Assembly: GCA_963920665.1 (NCBI GenBank)
Contig: OY987273.1
Location: 1,986,501 to 2,050,500 of the forward strand
Direction of reading: 5' to 3'
Length of the DNA stretch: 64,000 bases
Source: Straminergon stramineum
Lineage: Eukaryota; Streptophyta; Bryopsida; Hypnales; Calliergonaceae
The notes under the pieces: generated by a model
Databases searched by the model: none
What the model was told of the DNA's origin: nothing
What the model saw: only the letters and a program-made list of their open reading frames with translations
Made by a program: the position numbers and the translations under genes
Shown: positions 23,491-35,044 of the stretch, one piece after another
Layout of the letters: every line of letters begins with the position of its first letter
Numbering within the stretch: the stretch's first letter is position 1

Positions 23491-24389
23491 GAGACAATTG
23501 GATTTCAGATTTTTGGGTAGGTACCTATAGTCTCAATTTTTCTCATGATTTTTTGAAATTTTTTGTGAATGTAGAAAATATGAGTTTCTTTGAGGGAATA
23601 TAATTTTTTCCAATTGGTGCCCACAAATAAAATTTTTTCCCAAATAAGCTCAAAATAGGGGAAATTGGGCTACAAAAAAATTCAATACTACTTCATTTTA
23701 AAAAACAAACTCTTACACTATATTTTTGTCTAAATGGAAAGCTTTGATTCATTTCATTTGGATGAGTGATGTAAAAGTTATGGATACTCTTGTTTTTCAA
23801 ACAATCTAAACATCTTCTTGAAAAAAGAACTTGTAGGATTCATTTCCAAATGCAATTTTTGCAATTTCTCAAAAATAAATTTCTACATTGTTTAATTTGA
23901 TTGCATTTTAAAATATCACCATAGGGATTCGTGCATTTTAATTCCATCTTAGAGATATTAATAATTTAGGTGTTCCTTCTATCTCATACCTACTTGTACT
24001 TAACAATTTCTGTAAGAATGAAAATTAACTTTTTCTAAATTTTTTGTTCTTCCCCTACACTTTCAATTCAATTTCTAAGCATAAAGATTTAAACCTCAAA
24101 ACTTTCTAGTGCAAAACCTTTCTCTTAAGAAGGTTCAATGCTCAATAATCTAGTCCCTTAATGTGCAAAAAAAATTATTTTTTTCACTTTGAAAGCAAAT
24201 ATCCTGCAATTTGTGTGATCAAAATTTCGAAAATGTATTCCACACATTCTCATACTAGTTAGGTGTAAAATGATACTATTAGATGTCCAAGAAATGTAAT
24301 TTCCACATATTTTTACTCTTTGCAATACAAATGGCAATTTAAATTGTTATTTGACAAAAAAAACAGGCCTTTGTCCTTTAGGGGTTAAA
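23460..24389. mobile_element. Non-autonomous DNA element with TTAA-CCCCTAAAGGAC ends, 930 bp
   Basis: Left end TTTAACCCCTAAAGGACC, right end GTCCTTTAGGGGTTAAA: a 17-bp inverted repeat. Both ends carry TTAA followed by CCCC, the layout of piggyBac-like elements (TTAA target, C-rich termini). The interior has no coding frame. Its start matches 61827 onward for several hundred bases (shared words include GTCTCAATTTTT, TTGGTGCCC, GGAAAGCTTT and AGAGATATTAATAATTTAG), so this is a repeat family. Superfamily assignment is inference. Confidence 0.65.
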
Positions 24390-24397
24390 TTTTTTCA

Positions 24398-24452
24398 ACT
24401 TCATAAAGCCTTTGAAAATAACAACTACCATTTTCAAAGGCTTTATGAAAGT
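24398..24452. repeat. Perfect ~22-bp inverted repeat
   Basis: CTTCATAAAGCCTTTGAAAA pairs with TTTTCAAAGGCTTTATGAAAG across a 10-base loop, directly right of the TTAA-CCCC element. Confidence 0.75.
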
Positions 24453-25232
24453 AGAATGTGCCTGAGGAGTAGCTGTTAAACGTAACAATTTTTGTAACTT
24501 TTGACTACATAGTTAGAAAGGTATTGCATGATATATAATTTTCAATGTTCAATAGGCAAATTGGATAGCCCAAATTTTTTATTAAGAGAACACTTTTTTC
24601 ATACCTAAAAATTTGAAGTCCTTTATTTAACACAATTTTCCATACTTGTGAAAAACAATAAGAGAGAGTGGGTGTAGATTATTCATTACAACATTCCAAC
24701 CACTGAAATTGGCATTTTTCAATCCCATACTAAATCCTTAATAATTTAGTATTTTATATTTTTCTCAATTTTTTTCTACCTACAATTTTCTTCATAGTTG
24801 TCGTACAATTCTAGATGATTTCAACTTTTTTAGGCATGTAGTAAATTTTACTTGCAAAATGAATCCACAAAAGTATGACCATTTTGAATAATTTTTTCAT
24901 ACAAACATGACCTTGAAAAATGCAACTACTTGATTTTTTGACAGGGAGAAAAAAAGATTTTTGTCCATTCAAATGCTAATATATCTTGCAATCTATATGG
25001 TAGATTTTTCTGAAATTTTTTCCACATCATCTCAAATCATCATACTACAAGATCTTGTAGTTACATGTGTCTCAAAATGTGTTTTTCCAAAAATTTGGTA
25101 CTTGTACTAGAAATGGCAATTTCAGAACATTTTAGGTGAAAACAAAATAGTCAAAAACATCTTGGATTCAAAGGTTAAAGTTTCTAGCTAGTTGTTCACA
25201 ATAGAAATGAGCATAGTTTCCTCTGGTCTATA
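24453..25232. other. AT-rich, resembles the interior of the TTAA-CCCC family
   Basis: No gene. Phrases such as AAAGTTATGG-like and GTACAATTCTAGATGATTT words also occur at 25790 and in the family copies. Confidence 0.35.
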
Positions 25233-26147
25233 TTAAACCCCTAAAGGACCATCATGCATTTTCTGGCTACATAGAAATTTTGGGCAAGTACAAATGACTA
25301 GAGATTTCTATATTTTTGGACCAAATTTTAATAGAAGGTGGGTACAAGGAATATCTTTCATATGCCATGAATTACATGACACTTGAAAATATGAGTCAAA
25401 AGTTATGGCCTAATATGATATTTTTTTTTCATAAATGGGCAATCTGGGTAGATTATAAAAAACCACTTCTTTTTTCAAACAAAAAATTTGAAATTGATTT
25501 TCAAGAGTTATATATATGTGAAAAGCTTTTAATCATTCTATTTTGATGAGCGAGTCAAAATTTATGAGGATTTTCCGTTTGAAAGTAGTAAAGGATTCTC
25601 TACTCTAGAATAAACTATGAAGTCAATTTTCAATATTTTTGAAAAAAAATTAAATCCAAGGATGTAGATTGTTTATTACAACATTGAAACATTGTAATTG
25701 TCATTTTAAATTCTATAATTAAATTCTTAACATTTAGTATTTTGAATAATTCTCTACTACTGCCTATTTTTTCCTATGTGTTGTACAATTCCAAATGATT
25801 TGAAAATTTTCAAGAATGTGGCCAACTTATCTACAAAAAAGAATCTAATGAAGTGCCACCATTTGGGACATTTTTCATAGAAAAGTGAGCTACCTTGTGA
25901 AGTGTAGGTCCCCTGTTTTTTGCAAGACCATAAAAATGGTTTTAGTGAATTTGAATGCTTATATCTAGCAATCCATGCAGTGCAAATTTCTGAAATTTTA
26001 CCACATGTTCTAAAGTCAGCATACCACAAGATCCTATGGTTTCATGTGTCAAATTTTTTTTCCAAAGATTTGGTAATTGTATTGAAAATGATAGTTTTAG
26101 AGCATTTTCGGTGAAAATATAATCATGAAACGTCATGGGTTAAGAAA
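25233..26147 (+). repeat. Probable second copy of the TTAA-CCCC family
   Basis: Begins TTAAACCCCTAAAGGACC. The interior repeats the theme of the first copy. The right end is not clear; GGGTTAA at about 26141 is a possible worn end. Confidence 0.4.
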
Positions 26148-26575
26148 AAGCCACAAGTACCTTGGGACCCCATATGCCCCTTAGGAGATCCATGTCGTTC
26201 ATCAATATGGATCCCCCTCCCAATGCTGTCGATCTTTATGTAATCATAAGAAAAAATCAAACACTCTTGATCAACATTGTCAATCTCAATGTGGTCACTT
26301 GTAAGTTGCAATCTTTGTAGTTGATCCACGGTGCGGACACATCTACACCACTAGTTTCTCTAGGCAAACTAGTTTGTTTGTCTCCTCTGCCAATGCAATC
26401 TCCGAATTCATCCCTTCCACCTTGCGAATCTTCTAATTCACATTGTGCGTTGTTGCAAGATCTCTTTAGCATTGAAGTTCTCCATCAGGTTTGTTTTCTT
26501 TCGAGTTGGAAGGTATTTTTTCCCGAGTCTATATAAGAGAACAAGTCTTTAGTATGCTATTGAAGAATCAAGAAT

Positions 26576-26857
26576 ATGGATCCCAACACAGGGATTTCCG
26601 TGCCAGTCACACAAATGATCGTACTTCAAATGCCCCTTCAACTCCTCCGCCTTCAAATCCTAGAAAGTCCAGACCACCACAAACTCAAAGCCATGGAAGT
26701 TAACATTTTCTTAACCTTGCTTTTTGCATTTTCCCTAGGATCCCCACCGCTCCCTACTCTCGTCAAAGCCATTGATCAAGCTCATACCACGACTAAGTCA
26801 TACAAGGGATTGGCGATGGAGATGGCCAAACACCTTTCGGAATCAACCTCATCCAAG
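26576..26857 (+). other. Possible orphan exon, unrecognised
   Basis: A frame from ATG 26576 reads about 93 codons and reaches TCCAAG followed by GTACAA, a possible splice donor. It contains a hydrophobic run (FLTLLFAFSLGS). It lies upstream of the SMYD-like fragment on the same strand and may belong to the same dead gene, but I do not recognise it. Confidence 0.25.
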
Positions 26858-26977
26858 GTACAACCCTACTTCAATTTTTCTCTAGGGCATTGTTGGTTTA
26901 CAATAGAAATAAATTCTTCCATTTTCTTTTTTGCTCAAAAAAATAGAGTTCAATTGCAAAAGAAGAGTAGAAGGTGA

Positions 26978-27518
26978 CCAAACCAGGGGGACTAAAGCAG
27001 AGTTAGTTTAAGTGGTAGTAACCAGGCTACTCAACAAGACGGCTACAATGGGGGGCTACTTTTTTGTTTACTATTAGCAATCCATAAAACCAATTGAACC
27101 TTACCTGAGATGATGTGAATTTGACTAATATTTTTTTTTGATGTGATTTTTATGTTATCTATTAGCAATTCACCAAATGAATTGAACCCTAATTGTGATG
27201 ATTTGAATTGGCTAAGGATTTTTGTTAATGCGATTTTTATGTGTAGTGTTGCAATTAATGACCCGAATCAAACCCTAGCTGAGATGATTTGAATTTGATT
27301 TTGATGCTTAATAACGAGAAATCTTGAAGTAATAGAGAGGAATTTTGTATGCACATGGGTGCAATTGATCGGGGGATTAGGGTTTAGGGTGGTGGCTACT
27401 ACATTGCTAATTTATGTGAAATTACTCTTTCAATGCCCTAGTATTATTTGAATCAAGCTTTTCGCATTTAATTTTTCAGTAATTGATAGCGAAATCAAAT
27501 TGCTACTAGAATTAGAAT
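26978..27518. other. Intergenic or intronic, no gene seen
   Basis: Two similar stretches (about 27080-27150 and 27160-27240) repeat the theme CTATTAGCAAT(C/T)CA...AATTGAACC...GATG, a worn tandem duplication of about 80 bp. Confidence 0.4.
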
Positions 27519-27704
27519 ATGGAAACCAAGAGAGTTCTCCAAGTTCCTCCTCCCCATCCCAAATTGGATGTCACGAGTTTCATAACACTTGTGCAAGTTG
27601 GAGAAATGAGTCGCAAGGAAAGACATGTGTGGTTGCAAGAATGTTACTTCTTTAGATGCTCATGTCCTACATGCAGAATAGTTGTACAACTCGATCTTTT
27701 GTAG
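27519..27704 (+). pseudogene. Fragment of a SMYD/TPR-type SET-domain gene (post-SET region)
   Basis: In one frame QVGEMSRKERHVWLQECYFF is followed by RCSCPTC. This matches, from memory of the family, the segment after the SET core in plant SMYD-like lysine methyltransferases, where a CxC-x2-C cluster binds zinc. Only about 60 codons are present against several hundred in a full gene, and no SET core is visible nearby, so this is a relic exon. Confidence 0.45.
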
Positions 27705-28059
27705 TAGTAACATTATTTTGGTTGAATTATAGTGTTTTTTAAAAGAGTAGTGTACAGTAGAATGGTGTTTCTAGAAATTGCAAAGAAGAAAGTGTATGTT
27801 GTATGCATTTGCAAGTGTACATTTTTTAGTATTACATACATGAAATTTTTGCATTGAAATGTTTATGAATCTTGGACAGTTGGATTCTAATTTATCTTCT
27901 TTGAAGTAATGGTTTTGAATATTTTGAAAGTTCAAATCTGTATAAATGTACTAGTAGAGTAATCTAAATATTCTCGTTAGAAAATAATTAAACAATTATA
28001 GAAAGATACTTGTTGAACTACCTTTTTATAGAAACATATGAGTATAAATATTGAAAATT
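27705..28059. other. AT-rich intergenic, no gene seen
   Basis: Nothing supported. Confidence 0.5.
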
Positions 28060-28510
28060 CATTGTAGCAATACACCAAATCTGCAAACCTACAATATTGC
28101 AACAATTAACAGGAAATATGATTCAATATAAATTATAGTACTGAAAGCTACTTGTTGTTGTATACCTATTCAACATTGTTACAATATTGTTGTAGTGAAT
28201 AGAATGTATACTTCACTAAAAGAATGTAGTGTTGCAAAATAATTGTTATTATATTACTGTTAGGACGCATTCAATATTGTAGCAATTTAAAAAATGTATA
28301 ATTTCACCATTGAATTGTACAATTTTGTAATATTGAAATATGTAAGTATCATTACTGATCCAATACTATATAGTAGAATATTTATTAATATCCATCCAAT
28401 ACAATTGCAATATTGCTATCATACTTGAACCGTTTAGTTTTGCTTCAATACTGCATCAATACTCTACTATTAAGCGTTTGCAACAATATTGAAAGTGATC
28501 CTTGCTAATA
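28060..28510. repeat. Cluster of the palindrome CAATATTG (second)
   Basis: Five exact CAATATTG copies (near 28100, 28180, 28275, 28410 and 28480) and many near copies such as GCAATACACC, TTCAATACTGC and AATACTG. This resembles the cluster at 22640-22935. Confidence 0.55.
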
Positions 28511-29356
28511 CTGTTTAGAGGGGTCATTTTTTCACGATGTTGTGCCTGAGTGTCTCTTGCCTTTCCTTTTTTGTATGCTTGTTTGCCGAAGCTTGACACT
28601 GAGTTGCACAGAGGATTGGGATTTCATGGAACAGTGAGTGTTTGGTGTGTTCAAGGATAAGCAGGCTCGTGCACTTTAATGGCGTGATACCAAAGGCATA
28701 TAAATTCACACTTGCATTGCATTTGAGAGACACTTGTAGTTTTCTAGATTGGGAGAATTGAAGGCATTTCTGTTGCATTTGGAGTTGCCATGGCTAGGAG
28801 CCCAGTGCCATGGTTGTCTCCTTCATAGGTAAGAAAACATGACTGCAAAATCTAAGTATGAAAACGTCATTGTGAATTAAGTAACGATTTGAACGATTTC
28901 TAATCTTATTTTTCAATGCAAGGAGATTTGATCATGTTTCCATTGATTCAGGTTTAGATTTAATCAGATCACATCTATAGTTGACCCATTAGGGTATTTA
29001 CTCTGATGTTTCTAAATTTGGATTAGCACGCCACTTTCAAAAGCATGCTCGAGTATTTGAGGTTTTGGATGTGTGTAAGGTGTGATATTTTAGTGCTAGA
29101 TCCGAATTATTTGTGCGTTTGAAATTGGAGTATTTTTATTCTCAAAATTTTTTAGTGGCGTCTTTTTTGGATTCTGTTTTTAAGGATTCTGTTCATATGC
29201 TGTAAGTACATGTATGAAGATTAGAAATCATTGAAATCACTAAAACTGTTGCTAAAATAGTAAGCGGAGAATGAGAGTATTTTGTTTTTCTATAGCAAAT
29301 TTTCTACGATGCTCAGTGATTTTAATGTTGAATTTGAGTTGTCTTGTGCACTTGGC
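28511..29356. other. Intergenic, possible former promoter region of the kinase relic
   Basis: Slightly less AT-rich than its surroundings. No frame recognised. Confidence 0.35.
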
Positions 29357-30360
29357 ATGTTAATGAAGTTGACCAAGGTAAAGAAGGTGGTGGTAGCCAT
29401 GGTAGAGGCGAAATTGAAGGATGTAAGAGCTACCATGTCGCCCTATCACATCTGTTCCCTAGGAGCTCACATCGACCACCAGGTATGATTCCATCCATTA
29501 GGCAACTTCCTTCTTGATTGCAATCTCTAATGAGAGTTACGAATTGTGAGTGCTAATGTATTTGAATTTGTTGTGGAGCCCATTCTTGTTGCCAGAAATG
29601 AAACCTTTTGGTTTTCTTCATTTTTGAATTTGGTTGGGGTTTAAGGGTGGTTCAGTGACACACATGGCTATCAATCAAGGTGTTCTATTGGGATTTGTAC
29701 CCTTTGGTACATGAGAGGTAAATACACTCGTAGTCTCCTTTTTAGATACTCGATTGCATTTTCATGCATTTAGTCTCATTCATCAAGTTGTACATGGAAG
29801 CATAAGATTCATGGTCTTCTGTTCCATTTATTTGGCTTGCCATGGAACTGGATCTTTAACTTTCTATTATACATGTGAATGCATCTCTTGTCTGCTACTA
29901 TTACAAATTTTATAACTAGTAATATATTTTTTGAATGATGTAAGGCTCAGTTGGTGAACATGTTTGTATAACAAGGCCTAACTGTGTGGGTATGCAAATA
30001 ACAGATGCGCTTATTGTCAGGGCAATTTTCTAAAGAAATGCAATTCAAGTGTGCGGAATTCCATGATCATCTGTTAGCATGCATGATCAGTAGAATGCTT
30101 TACTTAAGATTTGTGTGTGTTTGCCAATGTGAACCACTAATTTGTGAAGTTTATACTAAAACGATTCAATGTAAGTAGCAATATGAACAGGCTTTCAAAA
30201 ACTAGTCTTTGGTTGTAGTGTTAATGTTTCCTCTAGAAAGTATAATAATGGGACTATTGACAAGAATGTGGAGATCTCCTCTAAGGAAGAAGGCTTTGGG
30301 GGCAACTTCTCTTGTGGTGCAATTCTTTCCCTTCAAAAGAAAGGATACAAATTACATTAG
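29357..30360 (+). pseudogene. Galacturonokinase-like (GHMP kinase) pseudogene, four exon pieces
   Basis: Exon 1 (29357-29482) ends SPYHICSLGAHIDHQ before GTATGA. This is the sugar-binding start motif of plant galacturonokinase and arabinokinase, close to the LGAHIDHQ signature. Exon 2 (29646-29717) reads GGSVTHMAINQGVLLGFVP and ends before GTAAAT. Exon 3 (from 30005) reads LLSGQFSKEMQFK. Exon 4 (about 30233-30360) reads FGGNFSCGAILSLQKKGYKL, where the family has a WG-YARGA-YALQ block. GHMP kinases phosphorylate sugars with ATP; galacturonokinase acts in the salvage pathway to UDP-galacturonic acid. Stops after exons 2 and 4, and the absence of the ATP-binding and later parts, show a relic. 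Order, splice signals and motifs agree, so I favour a decayed host gene over chance. Confidence 0.6.
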
Positions 30361-30927
30361 GTCTAACCAGTGCTGAATTACTCATATTTTTTATAATAAT
30401 AATAATTTTGTTATTTACTAAATTTTAGATGTATTTTTTTCCTTACTGTACTTAAAGACTTCTTATGTATTTTGATATTTGTATTGGTATAGATCAAAAT
30501 TGTGCTTTCCATATCCAAAAGCCTTTTAATGTTGCTTCAATGTCTAGCTTTGTAATAGAGGCCTTTCAGACCTATTATTAAACCTGTAATAGGCATTAAC
30601 TACCCTACCAATTGAAATCTTCTGTCATTCAATTCGACACAAAATATTACTAATGAAGTATTATTTACTAAGAACAACGATCCGGATGCTTCGGCTTGGC
30701 ACTTCAACTCCTTAGTTCTCTTATTCATGATTTCCTAGCGTTTGTTTCCCGTCAACATTCCACGTTTCCCGATCTCAATGTTCTTGAGATATCCCTGAAG
30801 TTTCTCTATTAGGGGAGCCCAAGCGTCTCCTAACAGGGCCCATAAAAAATTATTTAGCTCATTTTTTCAATTTTTTTTTTGGGCTTGTAAACTCAAGAGA
30901 CTTTGGTGGCCGTTTAGGCGTAGTTAA
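30361..30927. other. Intergenic, no gene seen
   Basis: Contains a short ATAATAATAATAATTTT run at about 30400. Downstream exons of the kinase relic could not be found. Confidence 0.45.
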
Positions 30928-31210
30928 ACAATGTTTTTCAAAAAACTTTGATCTAGCAAAGGTTGTAAAATGAAGTTAAATTTCACCTTCAAAAATTTGT
31001 TTGCAATTTGGAGTCTTCAACCAAAAGTTATAGATAAAATTCAGAGAGGATGTTTGAAATGTCAAGAAAAATATTCATTCCAAACCCTCTTTGAACTTTG
31101 TGCATAACTTTTGTTTGGACACTCAAAATTGCAAACAAATTTTTGGAGGTGAAAGTCAACTTCATTTTACAACTTTTCTTAGTTCAAAGTGTTTTAAAGA
31201 AAGTTATTTT
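30928..31210. repeat. Long imperfect hairpin, ~100-bp arms
   Basis: The left arm (about 30928-31045, including AGGTTGTAAAATGAAGTT, TTTGTTTGCAATTT and AAAAGTTAT) is the reverse complement of the right arm (about 31100-31210, including ATAACTTTTGTTT, AAATTGCAAACAAATTT and AACTTCATTTTACAAC). The loop is about 55 bases. No known terminal motif; a transcript would fold into a long double strand. Confidence 0.7.
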
Positions 31211-31899
31211 ATTATGCCAAAAAGGCCATTGAAGTTTTCTTATTTTAATGAATCCCAAATTGTGAATAATTAAAGTTAAAAATAAATTTTAGAATTTCAA
31301 TTGTCATGATTTACATCAACATTCAAGTGGTTGGAATAGGAACCAAATGATTTGTTTGAAAATTTGTTTGAAATTCTTGTAAGTTAGAATGAATAAAAAA
31401 GTGGGGTTTTATTGGGATAAATAGTTTGAAAGATGAAATCTAACCATTTGGCAAGAGTTGAAACCATTTTTTGAAATCCAAGCATGCATTATGATCTTAC
31501 AAATGATGAGGTTTCTTATCTTATAATTTTGGAAGGGTAGACTATTCAAAGCCAATTTCAAACTAAATCCTATGATTGATTTCATTGAAAAAATAAATAT
31601 ACATGAAGATTTTAGCCCACTTTTGAATTCGAATATTTAAAAGCACTTATTAGAAGGTCCCAACTCATGTAAGAATTATAGGAGTTAAATACTTCAAATT
31701 TGAATAATTCTATTGAGCAATTCAATTTGGATTTGGAACCATTCAAATTTCATTAATGTGAATTGAAAACTAGAATATAAAAAAAATTATGAATTTAGTC
31801 ATGGAATTGAAAATATCTATCGAAATGGTTGTAATGTCATAATACACAATTTACATACTATGATTTTTTTTCAAAAAATATTGAATTAGAGTTAAATAA
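31211..31899. other. AT-rich intergenic, no gene seen
   Basis: Nothing supported. Confidence 0.45.
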
Positions 31900-32272
31900 A
31901 AGATTTTAAAGTTTATTTTAGAGTAGAGATTTCATAACTACCTACAAACTAAAACTCCTCATAACTTTCATATCTCATTAATCAAATTGGAATGATCCAA
32001 AGCTTTCTATGTATATATAAATGTAAAAAACAATTTTAAATTTTTATTTCTTGAAAAAGTGATATTGTAAGAATTTTTGAGTTGCCCAAAGATCATGCAA
32101 TAACTTATTAACCATGTAGTCAGAAGTTATGAAAATTGTTGTCCTTTAAAGCTATTCCTTAGGCACATGTTGTGAGAAAATTTCAAAGGAAAAAATATAA
32201 ATTCCATTCATAGTAAGCTACCCAAAATTGTTATATTGCCAAAAAACGCAGTTTGGTCCTTCACGGATTAAA
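31900..32272 (-). repeat. Inverted partial copy of the TTAA-CCCC family
   Basis: Right end GGTCCTTCACGGATTAA (32255-32271) matches the family's right end with a few changes. The interior reads, on the minus strand, GAAAGCTTTGGATCATTCC followed by a GAAAGTTATGAGG word, as in the other copies. The left end was not found. Confidence 0.5.
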
Positions 32273-32339
32273 TCCAAACAATATTCTATAGAAATGTGAA
32301 TAGAATTTGAATTTTGTATTTCTATTTTTCAAAATATTC

Positions 32340-32535
32340 TAGAAGATTCCAAAAAAGATTATGTAAGATTCAACAAAATTTTGTTGATTTTTGGTTATTA
32401 ACTAGTCAAATCAACAAAAATTTGTTGAACCATTTTGTTAAGATGTGCAAAATCAACAAAAAATTGTGAAAATGGACGATACAATATTCAAATCAACAAA
32501 AAAACTATTTATTTGGACGTCATTTTCTAGTAGTG
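32340..32535. mobile_element. Worn CACTA-type MITE, right end clear
   Basis: Ends ATTTTCTAGTAGTG at 32535, the reverse complement of CACTACTAGAAAAT. The interior is built of AAATCAACAAAA and TTTTGTTGATTT words that pair. The left end is uncertain. Confidence 0.5.
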
Positions 32536-33217
32536 TTTGTTTCTAACACCAAGAAGAGTACATGCATGTGGCAATTTGTAGAGATTTTTTCAATTTTAGC
32601 ATTCAAAGAATAGAGGTCATAGTTGAACAAACAACAAATAATTTTTGTGTATAGTGGAATATGATGAAGTCTTATAGAACATATTAATTATGTTTTTAGT
32701 AAGAAGAGAATGTGAAAAACAACATGGGTGCATTATCCATAACATTATTTATATCATACCAAAATAACATTCAACGAAGAAATGATCAATAGTTTCCAAG
32801 AAGACCAACAAAAATTGTCATGCATGTATCCATCAAAGATTTGTTGAACAACATCATGGAGAATGAACCATAACAGATGAATAAATTGGAAATGGAAATC
32901 ATTGTCATCGACTAAAAATGGTCAACAAGGTTACTAGCAAAAAGAGGTCCACATAGAAGGTGACATGCAACTTGGAATTGTATGTGGCATTATTGTTCAT
33001 TCACATTCCTATTAACATCACCTACGCTAATCGTAACAAGAACAAGAGAGTGCAAAATTATAGAATCATATGGTCATTACAAAAATACTTATATTGTTCA
33101 CTATAACATGGTTTCAAATGCACATGCAATGCATTCATGGAACAAACATGTAAAAGTAAACCCTTTACATGAAAACATTGGGAAAAACATGGATTTCAAC
33201 ATCATTTTCTACTAGTG
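32536..33217. other. AT-rich stretch ending in another CACTA-type terminus
   Basis: CATTTTCTACTAGTG ends at 33217 and resembles the terminus at 32535. It may be the right end of a further element whose left end I cannot see. No gene. Confidence 0.35.
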
Positions 33218-34299
33218 TACCTTAGATTCTTCAATCTTCTAATTTAAATTCCATGGAACACTTTGGGGCAATTTTCAAACAGAAATTTAATCAATACAAG
33301 AGAACTCAAACTAGTTTGATAGAGCTATCAGATTGTGTAGTATAAGTTTTCTATTCCATTAACCCAAATGTTTGTAGGAGGCTTATAGAAAATATGCCAC
33401 ACCAATTGCAATCATAATAGTAACAAAAAGAAAGTGGTCATAATATTGAATGATTCCCTTTATAGATGTCCAATATTGATTAAATGCATATGTGAACTTT
33501 GCAGTCATTTCCTTTCTATGTAAGGTTTTAATAAATAGGCTATTTCACATATATTTCCTCTATCCTAAAATGATCTTTCCATTGGGAAGTATTTCTTGCC
33601 CCAATATAATCTTCATATTATGACATAGAAGAAGGGCCTAAAGAATGAAGCCTTCACATCTGAAGAGGTGAAAAAAACACAAGTACAAAATTATTCTATT
33701 GATAAATTCCAAAGAAGTTGCATGTGTGATGGCTTGATGAAAATCTCCTATTATCAGAAGCTTGAATGTTAATACCATTCATTGTACACTTTGTTAGAAA
33801 AAGCAAGGCTTTGCAAGGTGACACTATTCACCTTGCCTAATTGCACCAATTAAGCTAGTTGAGAATGGCAATACACACCGCAAAAAGACATAAGGTCACA
33901 ACACACTGTGGTAAGTCAAGAAATGATTGGCCAACAATGCTACTTCAAAATGGCTAAAAAATCTCTCTTCATTGCTCAACAACTCCATTTTAAAAACTAA
34001 TCCAAAACTGAAATTTCTAGGAGATAAGGAGAGCATCAAACTCTACTTACAATCCTAAATGGATTTTAATAATTTTTTTTTCAAGCATAATCTAAAACAT
34101 TTTGTCTAAGGAGGTCATTTGGGGACAAAGCGAGTACTTTATATTGCACATAGTTTAAAAAAATTGAGTACTTCCAAGTTCACGCTTTTACTTTCCCCCC
34201 AAGATTGATATAATAAAATTGATTTAATAAAACCTGTGATCAGTTTTGTACAGCACTGTACTTCCTAATTAAACTCATCACCGAACTTACTATATTCTC
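33218..34299. other. AT-rich intergenic, no gene seen
   Basis: Nothing supported. Confidence 0.5.
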
Positions 34300-35044
34300 C
34301 TAATTATTCCTTCCGAAACCACAAGCTAGTCGCATGGTCGTTCAAGGGTTAATTACAAGCCTCCTGGAACTAATGACGTCATGGACAGGAACAAGCAGCA
34401 ATGAGGGTTGCTTACACCTCCCTCTGATTTTACACCAGGTCCACAAAGAGTCAAACTACGAATTGCAAACATAGTGAAGTGAGCACATCTTTCTCTACGA
34501 TTAACCAACTACCGTCAAGTACAGACATACAGCATTCCGCTCCGGAGCTTGGAAATTTTAGACCACCGCATGAGATTTACGGTGATGAGTACTAGCGTCA
34601 CAATGACGTCGGTCAATTCTCAAGCAAAAAGTTCGGATAAATTGAGACAAAATTCTTAGTGATTCAGAAGGGACGAAAACCATTAAAACTCACAGAATAG
34701 AGTGCTTGTTTAAGTGGCGAATTCCGTGCAGCAGACCCAAGAACCGCGTACCAAAACATGAGAAACTCCTTGTTTAATGCATCAATTTTTCTTGTGAAAA
34801 GCCTCACAACAGCATCGCATTCTAACGCCAAGCCCTTGAACGTACCCTAAGGCAAACCCTGGCTTTAATACAGGAACGGATGGAGAAGAGTTGCTAGCTT
34901 CCTGACATGCTTTCTCCCCCTTCACTGTGTATCCCCACTGTCTCTATTTTCGTCTCTCCTGTTTTCGATACAAGGTCGCAACCTCACCACAACTTCAGTC
35001 CCCAACACTTTCAGATTTCAAACCATTACAAACCAACGCTGAAA
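34300..35044. other. Less AT-rich, CpG-retaining region beside the intact gene
   Basis: This part keeps many CpG dinucleotides, unlike the rest of the desert, and holds TGACGTCA at 34374-34381 and TGACGTCG at about 34602. It lies 3' of the minus-strand zinc-finger gene and may hold its 3' UTR. A separate promoter reading away from it is possible. No coding frame is convincing. Confidence 0.4.
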
